Source: Fidelibacterota bacterium UBA7303 (GTDB lineage Bacteria > Fidelibacterota > Marinisomatia > Marinisomatales > UBA1611). From it: DNA of 12,518 nucleotides. The stretch is from contig DKQR01000223.1 of NCBI GenBank assembly GCA_002471805.1, positions 838-13,355 of the forward strand, given 5' to 3'. Shown here piece after piece: positions 7,846 to 12,518 of the stretch (positions are counted from its first letter, which is position 1; each line of letters starts with the position of its first letter). A program made the translations under genes and the position numbers. The notes below the pieces were generated by a model, which was not told the origin of the DNA, ran no database searches, and was given only the letters and a program-made list of their open reading frames with translations.

Positions 7846-8852
7846 TGTTAAGGAATATGCAAAAATTTATAATGTACTTCTTACTTCTGGCTACTGGTTA
7901 CAGTCAGAGTTTATTTCCTATTCTGGGCGGTCAGCGAGCAGGAACCTCGGTCTTTTCCTTCCTGAATATTGGGGTGAGTGCCCGTGCTGTTGGCATGGGG
8001 GAATCGGTGGTGGCACTGAATCAGGACGCAGGCAGCATTTATTATAATCCGGCTGTTATTGCCCAACTGGATCAAACAGAAATATCCATATCCCAGATCC
8101 AATGGCCGGCAGAGATCAATTACGATTATTTCAGTATTACCCGTCATGCTTTTGGCAGGAATTATATCGGGATCAGCGGCGGGATCCTGCATATGCAGCC
8201 TATGGAAGAGACCACAGAATATCATCCCCGGGGCACGGGTAATTATTTTACGTTCCAGGATAGGTTCATTGCCCTGACCTATGGTGCAAAAATGACCAAT
8301 CGGTTCAGTTTTGGCATTACTCTGAAGCATGTCGCGGAAAACCTGGCTGGATATGGCATGAATGCTGTTCTCATGGATATGGGTACTTTCTATTGGACGG
8401 GGTATAAGTCCCTGCGGTTTTGTGCGTCATTGTCTCATTTTGGAAGCCGGGTAGCACCGAGCGGTTCCTATGAAAAACGAATCCTGGATATGAACACAGG
8501 GCAGGAAATCATTGATACAACACATTTTGAACAGTTTTCTCCACCAACCATCTTTCGTGTGGGAGGAGCGATAGATCCTGTCAAAACAGATAAACAGCAC
8601 CTGATACTTTCCCTGCAGCTTAATCACCCGGTTGACAATGCAGAATATATCGTTACTGGTATTGAATATTCGTTCCTCAGGACACTGTTTTTAAGAGCTG
8701 GGTATAAGTTTAATAAAAATGAGGAGGATTTCACCTTTGGTGCCGGTTTTATTATTCCTGTTGGGCCCTTGAAACTTCGGGCTGATTACGGCTATGCAAA
8801 TTTTCAGCATTTGTCGGATCCTAAACGATTCAGTATCGGGTTTTCTTTTTAA
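7845..8852 (+). CDS. PorV/PorQ-family outer-membrane beta-barrel protein
   Basis: This 335-residue protein has a signal peptide of about 21 residues (cleavage near GYSQ). The family signature follows at once: FLNIGVSARAVGMGES (39-54), then AGSIYYNPA (62-70). The rest alternates short strands and turns as in a FadL/PorV-like barrel, ending GFSF with a terminal Phe. PorV and PorQ proteins act in type IX secretion: PorV brings cargo carrying the C-terminal signal to the attachment complex. Many paralogues in FCB bacteria have no assigned role, so the symbol is not given. The ATG shares its A with the receptor stop codon (TAATG) and has no Shine-Dalgarno, which points to translational coupling. 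An in-frame ATG at 7857 is an alternative start. The neighbouring possible T9SS cargo (1-3510) makes a link to cargo delivery attractive but unproven. Confidence 0.85.
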   Translation: MLRNMQKFIMYFLLLATGYSQSLFPILGGQRAGTSVFSFLNIGVSARAVGMGESVVALNQDAGSIYYNPAVIAQLDQTEISISQIQWPAEINYDYFSITRHAFGRNYIGISGGILHMQPMEETTEYHPRGTGNYFTFQDRFIALTYGAKMTNRFSFGITLKHVAENLAGYGMNAVLMDMGTFYWTGYKSLRFCASLSHFGSRVAPSGSYEKRILDMNTGQEIIDTTHFEQFSPPTIFRVGGAIDPVKTDKQHLILSLQLNHPVDNAEYIVTGIEYSFLRTLFLRAGYKFNKNEEDFTFGAGFIIPVGPLKLRADYGYANFQHLSDPKRFSIGFSF

Positions 8853-10168
8853 TGATGAATAAAAATTTCCATTTGATCCTGATTTCCGGTCTATTGCTAT
8901 CGGCCTGCCTGCAGAAATTTTCTATCCCGGAGGATTTAGAAAATGAATCCGAATTGGAATTTAGCGCTGGAGATACCACCTATCTGCAGTTGAGCCCCAT
9001 TTGGGGAGATGACTATGGTATTGGTGACCCCACAGAAATATCCATCGCTCAGGATGGTCGTATTTTTATTGCTGATTCCGCTGCTCATTCTATCCTGGTC
9101 CTAGATCAGGATGGGGGTAGGCCAGATGGTTTTTTCGCTCTCAGGAACCTGGAAGATCGAAATGGAATTGCTATCTCCCCGATTGATATGGATGTGGATC
9201 AGAAAATGAATGTATTCTTTATTGATGGCTCACAAAGGGTGTTTATATGGAATCAATACTGGAACACCGCGGGCATTTCACAGGTATCCAGTGCCGGATC
9301 TTTCAGGCACATTCAAACGGGCGCTTTGCAGGATGAAACTGCGGGAACAGAAAGTTGGCTGTCTCTGCTCAATAATGATGAATGGGAACTGGTGAACACC
9401 ACATTTACCTCTGATCAATCTGTGATTGATTCCCTTATCAATCCCTATTTATTCTATGATGGCAGCATGGAAAAGAACCAGTACTTGGATCCTTATTACA
9501 AGCCTGATTCCAGTCAATTCACCGGTATTACCTCGCCGGCTGGTCAGGGGAATATGATCTTTGTGTCTGACAGCTATGGCGGAACCAATAATCAGTTCCG
9601 TCTGGTGCAGATCAATTTCCAGAGATCCCGGCTCTTGGAACTGCAAACGGGGGAACTGGTGTGGGCTTTCACGGGTGTATTTGGAGCAACCATTAAAGGT
9701 TATGGTACTGGTGCTGGAACCGTGAATAAACCGTTAAGTATCGAAGTGGATTATCAGGGAAATTTGTATTACACTCAAGCAGGTGATTTTTTCCCTGTTC
9801 ATATGATTATCCCCAATTTATCTGGTGATTTTGCAGTTTATTCTTCCGGCTTTCAGCCTGATGCAAGTGATATCATGAATGCTTCGCTGTACGGATCCGC
9901 ATTGGATGTGGCAGTGGATGAAAATAAAAACGTTTATGTTGTGGATGGTGCAGATTCTGATGTAATTGTATTTGATGCAAATGGAAAATATTTTAAGGAA
10001 GCAGGTTATGAATCCAACAGCAATATTGAGGAATCAATAATGAATCAACCTGTAGCGGTCACCGTAGATAAACGCGGTGTGGTCTACGTATGTGATCGGG
10101 GCGATGGTGCAGTTTACCGCTTTAAATTATCCAATTCTATTGATGAGGATCTTAAACCTGATGATTAA
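8852..10168 (+). CDS. Beta-propeller (NHL-like repeat) lipoprotein
   Basis: This 438-residue protein opens with a lipoprotein signal ending in a good lipobox (L-S-A-C, Cys19). NHL-like blades recur as 'hydrophobic-DVxVD-x-G-NVYVVDG': about 59-86 (ISIAQDGRIFIAD), 106-134, 228-256, 292-312 (LSIEVDYQGNLYYTQ), 350-380 (DVAVDENKNVYVVDG) and 400-425 (VAVTVDKRGVVYVCDRG). These fit a six-bladed propeller interrupted by an insertion at about 140-225 rich in Asp, Asn and Tyr. Such propellers usually bind proteins or ligands; no catalytic residues are evident. Tandem ATGs at 8852 and 8855 overlap the preceding stop (TAATGATG). It probably sits in the outer membrane, where it could cap or assist the receptor or PorV-like barrel. 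That role is inferred from position only. Confidence 0.85.
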   Translation: MMNKNFHLILISGLLLSACLQKFSIPEDLENESELEFSAGDTTYLQLSPIWGDDYGIGDPTEISIAQDGRIFIADSAAHSILVLDQDGGRPDGFFALRNLEDRNGIAISPIDMDVDQKMNVFFIDGSQRVFIWNQYWNTAGISQVSSAGSFRHIQTGALQDETAGTESWLSLLNNDEWELVNTTFTSDQSVIDSLINPYLFYDGSMEKNQYLDPYYKPDSSQFTGITSPAGQGNMIFVSDSYGGTNNQFRLVQINFQRSRLLELQTGELVWAFTGVFGATIKGYGTGAGTVNKPLSIEVDYQGNLYYTQAGDFFPVHMIIPNLSGDFAVYSSGFQPDASDIMNASLYGSALDVAVDENKNVYVVDGADSDVIVFDANGKYFKEAGYESNSNIEESIMNQPVAVTVDKRGVVYVCDRGDGAVYRFKLSNSIDEDLKPDD

Positions 10169-11146
10169 ATGAATAGAAAAATTCGCTTTGGTGTGCTGCT
10201 GCTAATACTGCAGATTTCTGTCGCCCAGCTGGATGTAGCCTATATCCGTTATTTCAAGGACGACAGAAATTTTATGTCCAACCTGTCCATGCTGTCCACG
10301 GATCGTCGTGGCTTGAGCCATCTGGCGGTGAGTTACAATGAAAATAATCTGCCGGTTAAGATTGAACGCTATGCAGCCAACGGTACCTTGATCAAACGTG
10401 AAATGCTGCGTTACAATAAGGATGGAAAACTGGTGGAGCGGGGGGAATATGATGACCAGGGTAAATACCAGCGCCTGATAGTCATTGGCGATCAGGAACC
10501 CTGGGGCAAAGAATTCCGCCGCTGGCAATTCCCCGTATCGGAACCGCTGTCCTTCACGGATCAACGGACCCGTTTTACCATGGAGGACGGCCGACATGTA
10601 TCTAGGATTGTTTTTGAGACCATCGATGGACAGGAATATGGCCAGATTGAGCTGGATTATGACTATTTAGGTAACCTGGCAGAAGAACGATGGCGAAATC
10701 TGCCTTCTGGTAGAATTACCCGCCGTTTCAAATACCAATTCGACGTGATGGCATCAATAGTCCAGATTTGGGAGTATGACCATGATGGGACTCTGGTATC
10801 CCACATGGCATTAAGCCAGGCCCCGGCAGACAAATTATATCGGACGCCGCCACCACGAACGGGCAACGTCTTGAATGAGGCGGACATTATTGCCAAGGAA
10901 ATTTATGAAAAGCGCATCATCGTGCCCCATAGCGGAGGCATTATACCCAAAACATTCTGGGATGAACTTATCCTGACCAATGGCGACCGGCTAATGGTTG
11001 ATTTTGTGAGTTTAAATGAGAATGGCATCCGGTTTCTGCTAAAGGGTGAAGGTGAATTATTGACCATTCCCATCACCCGGGTCAAATCTTTGACCTCAAG
11101 GTTAGGCGATGTAATTTATCCCAAACCAACCCGGAGCGGATTATAA
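10169..11146 (+). CDS. Exported protein of unknown function with YD-like repeats and a C-terminal SH3/LSm-like domain
   Basis: This 325-residue protein has a clear signal peptide (MNRKIRFGVLLLILQISVAQ, cleavage near residue 20). Residues 46-105 carry YD/RHS-like strand repeats ('YNENNLPVKIERY', 'YNKDGKLVERGEYDDQGKY'). A second set lies at about 160-215 ('YDYLGNLAEERW', 'YDHDGTLVSH'). A proline-rich linker (about 226-232) and a helical stretch lead to a C-terminal domain at about 265-312: 'DELILTNGDRLMVDF', then 'IPITRVKSL'. This matches the 'NGD-x-hydrophobic...I' pattern of small SH3/LSm-like barrels common in exported FCB proteins. The start abuts the preceding stop directly, with no spacer and no ribosome binding site, so coupling is likely. 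I do not recognise the family and cannot assign a function; a periplasmic protein-binding role is plausible. Confidence 0.8.
   Translation: MNRKIRFGVLLLILQISVAQLDVAYIRYFKDDRNFMSNLSMLSTDRRGLSHLAVSYNENNLPVKIERYAANGTLIKREMLRYNKDGKLVERGEYDDQGKYQRLIVIGDQEPWGKEFRRWQFPVSEPLSFTDQRTRFTMEDGRHVSRIVFETIDGQEYGQIELDYDYLGNLAEERWRNLPSGRITRRFKYQFDVMASIVQIWEYDHDGTLVSHMALSQAPADKLYRTPPPRTGNVLNEADIIAKEIYEKRIIVPHSGGIIPKTFWDELILTNGDRLMVDFVSLNENGIRFLLKGEGELLTIPITRVKSLTSRLGDVIYPKPTRSGL
11133..11136 (+). promoter_or_regulatory. Ribosome binding site for the small beta-barrel gene
   Basis: GGAG lies nine bases before the ATG at 11146, inside the end of the upstream gene. It supports this start, which also shares a base with the preceding stop (TAATG). 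Confidence 0.5.
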
Positions 11147-11910
11147 TGAAAACACTTCAGTACAGTTTATTTATCATTTGTACAGCAGTGGCCCTGGGCC
11201 AGGATTATCCCCCACCTACCGATCTGATCACGATACCAACAGCGGGAACCCTGGTGCGAGGCAGCTATGCCCTGGATATGCGTATCCAGGATTCAGGAGG
11301 AATTATTACCAGCCTGCAGGTTGGTCTGACAGATCGTTTCCAGTTTGGACTCTCCTTTGGTTCTCCAAACCTGATTGGAGACGATAGCCTGCGCTGGTAC
11401 CCGCGGCCGGAAGCCAGCCTTAAATACCTGCTGATAGATGAAAAGTCATCTATGCCGGGAATTGCCTTGGGTATCAACACACAGGGTTATGGAAACTTCA
11501 ATGAAGCAGACACTCTGCTGCGCTATGACACCAAGGCTTATGGTGCTTACCTGGCCGCTTCCAAGAATTGGCAGACCCCACTGGGGAACGCGGGCCTGCA
11601 CGGCGGGATCAATTATAGTTTTATTGAAACTGCGGATGGTGATAAGGATCCAAATTTGTTTTTTGGACTCGACCTGGAACTGAATCCGGAATTTTCTTTG
11701 CTTATGGAATACAACGCTGCCTTGAATGAAAATGATATGACGGCGAAAACAATGTCCATCAGCACCGGCGGTTATTTAAACGCTGCTATCCGCTGGACCT
11801 TCGTAGATCACTTTCATCTGGAACTGGACTTTAACAACCTGCTCTTTGATGAGGATAAAGTGGACTATTTCAAGCGGGAGATTAAGATTACCTACATTGA
11901 ATATTTTTAA
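11146..11910 (+). CDS. Small outer-membrane beta-barrel protein of unknown function
   Basis: This 254-residue protein has a signal peptide (cleavage near ALGQ, residue 18). The mature N-terminus has 'LITIPTAGTLVRGSY', a motif I associate with a family of uncharacterised FCB outer-membrane proteins and loosely with YjbH-type barrels. Alternating hydrophobic strands follow: 'GIITSLQVGLTDRFQFGLSFG', 'IALGINTQGYG', 'YGAYLAASKNW', 'GLHGGINYSF', 'LFFGLDLELN', 'LLMEYNAAL', 'HLELDFNNLLF'. The protein ends in IEYF with a terminal Phe, as expected for BAM-inserted barrels. About 10-12 strands is the likely size, so it could be a narrow pore or a structural barrel. The longest aromatic-Gly segments sit in predicted strands. 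It is coupled to the gene before it by one-base overlap. Confidence 0.75.
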   Translation: MKTLQYSLFIICTAVALGQDYPPPTDLITIPTAGTLVRGSYALDMRIQDSGGIITSLQVGLTDRFQFGLSFGSPNLIGDDSLRWYPRPEASLKYLLIDEKSSMPGIALGINTQGYGNFNEADTLLRYDTKAYGAYLAASKNWQTPLGNAGLHGGINYSFIETADGDKDPNLFFGLDLELNPEFSLLMEYNAALNENDMTAKTMSISTGGYLNAAIRWTFVDHFHLELDFNNLLFDEDKVDYFKREIKITYIEYF

Positions 11911-11914
11911 AAGC

Positions 11915-11918
11915 AGGA
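11915..11918 (+). promoter_or_regulatory. Ribosome binding site that favours the ATG at 11926
   Basis: AGGA stands seven bases before the ATG at 11926 but only one base before the in-frame ATG at 11920. The spacing makes 11926 the better start for the TPR gene. Confidence 0.55.
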
Positions 11919-11920
11919 AA

Positions 11921-11932
11921 TGATCATGATCA
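11921..11932. repeat. Perfect 12-bp palindrome over the start codon of the TPR gene
   Basis: TGATCATGATCA reads the same on both strands and carries two GATC sites. It covers the ATG at 11926, in the only true spacer of the operon (11911-11925). It could be a protein-binding dyad or simply the result of the encoded Met-Ile-Met-Ile. With no loop it would not make a useful RNA hairpin. Confidence 0.5.
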
Positions 11933-12518
11933 GGTCCACAAAAATATTTTTATCATTGTTTTCTTTCCTTCTGGCTCAATCTGATATGGAACTGGGAATC
12001 ACTGCTTATAATAAACGGGCGGAGGGAAGTACTGGCGCTACTGCGCAAAGAGGACCCATTGACGAGGCTATAAACTATTTTGGAAAAGCTGCCAAATCTC
12101 CAGAAAATGAATTGGATGCAGGAATCTATTTATTACATTCTTATTATTTCAAAGGTAAGTTTGTTCTTAAAGATGAAAACAGTCAAAAAGAGACCTTCAA
12201 CAAAGGCAAAGCCCTTGCAGAAAAACTGATAAAAAAATACCCGGATTCCGGGGCACTGCGATATTGGTATTTGGTGAACCTGGGGAGCTGGGCAGAAGTC
12301 TATGGTATTATTACTGCTGCGAGAGAGGGAGTTGCTGATATCATGCGTACACAATCATTAAAGATTATAGAGCTTGATCCAAATTACCAAAATGGTGGGG
12401 GGTACTTTATGTTGGGGGCTGTTCATTTCAAGTCACCCCGTATTCCATTTTTCCTTTCCTGGCCAAGCAATGATGAAGCAGTAAAATACCTGAACAAGGC
12501 TTTTGAAACAGGCAGGAG
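11926..12518 (+). CDS. Periplasmic TPR protein resembling TRAP-transporter T-component (TatT), 3' end missing
   Basis: The frame starts at ATG 11926 (AGGA seven bases upstream; ATG 11920 is the alternative) and runs off the window with no stop, giving 197 residues. A short signal peptide (MIRSTKIFLSLFSFLLAQ) precedes helical repeats. The first is about 28-58 ('AYNKRAEG', 'AINYFGKAA'), then 63-105. A longer block at about 110-195 has 'YWYLVNLGSWAEVYG', 'SLKIIELDPNYQNGGGYFM', 'LGAVHFKSPRIPFF' and 'AVKYLNKAFE'. The YW..., 'LDP.Y..GGGY..LG' and 'SP..P' features match what I recall of TatT proteins, TPR oligomers that partner TRAP-type substrate-binding proteins (Treponema Tp0956 is the known example). 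TatT proteins are near 300 residues, so about a third may be missing. A 15-base gap separates it from the barrel gene. A general TPR scaffold role is the alternative. Confidence 0.75.
   Translation, partial: MIRSTKIFLSLFSFLLAQSDMELGITAYNKRAEGSTGATAQRGPIDEAINYFGKAAKSPENELDAGIYLLHSYYFKGKFVLKDENSQKETFNKGKALAEKLIKKYPDSGALRYWYLVNLGSWAEVYGIITAAREGVADIMRTQSLKIIELDPNYQNGGGYFMLGAVHFKSPRIPFFLSWPSNDEAVKYLNKAFETGR

Noticed and set aside
12133..12354. Minus-strand frame near the end of the window
   Set aside because: It is antisense to the TPR gene, whose + strand frame has a signal peptide and helical repeats.
1..12518. CRISPR array, tRNA, transposase or phage genes
   Set aside because: I saw no direct-repeat array, cloverleaf-like stretch, transposase motif or phage protein on either strand.

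Overview
The window is almost fully coding, with every gene on the + strand. It looks like a chromosomal piece of a diderm bacterium of the FCB supergroup, most like Candidatus Marinimicrobia, Calditrichota or KSB1-type lineages. This rests on three things: the C-terminal sorting domain of the first protein with its FPNPFNPET motif, a PorV/PorQ-family protein, and a TonB-dependent receptor with an N-terminal carboxypeptidase-regulatory-like domain. The phylum call is inferred from remembered family features, not from a phylogeny.

Region 1 (1-3510) is the 3' part of a very large secreted modular protein. In order it has the tail of a probable cytochrome-like domain, a lamin-tail domain, an Ig-like domain, two OB-fold-like modules, a second Ig-like domain, a third OB module and a type IX secretion-type C-terminal sorting domain. 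A strong bidirectional hairpin terminator follows at 3528-3565.

Region 2 (3572-12518 and beyond) is a tight run of seven genes with junctions from a 4-base overlap to a 15-base gap, so probably one operon. Every product appears to be exported: (a) a probable surface lipoprotein with Ig-like folds and a GATase-like C-terminal domain; (b) a TonB-dependent receptor; (c) a PorV/PorQ-family outer-membrane barrel; (d) a beta-propeller (NHL-like) lipoprotein; (e) a periplasmic protein with YD-like repeats and an SH3/LSm-like C-terminal domain; (f) a small outer-membrane beta-barrel; (g) a TPR protein resembling TRAP-transporter T-component (TatT) proteins, cut off by the window end.

Taken together this is a cell-envelope locus. 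A TonB-dependent receptor is encoded with non-SusD lipoproteins, two further barrels and a periplasmic TPR partner, next to a possible T9SS cargo protein. An outer-membrane uptake or surface-assembly complex is a reasonable inference, but the substrate cannot be read from the sequence. I see no tRNA, rRNA, CRISPR array, insertion sequence or phage gene, and no stretch over 300 bases without a gene.
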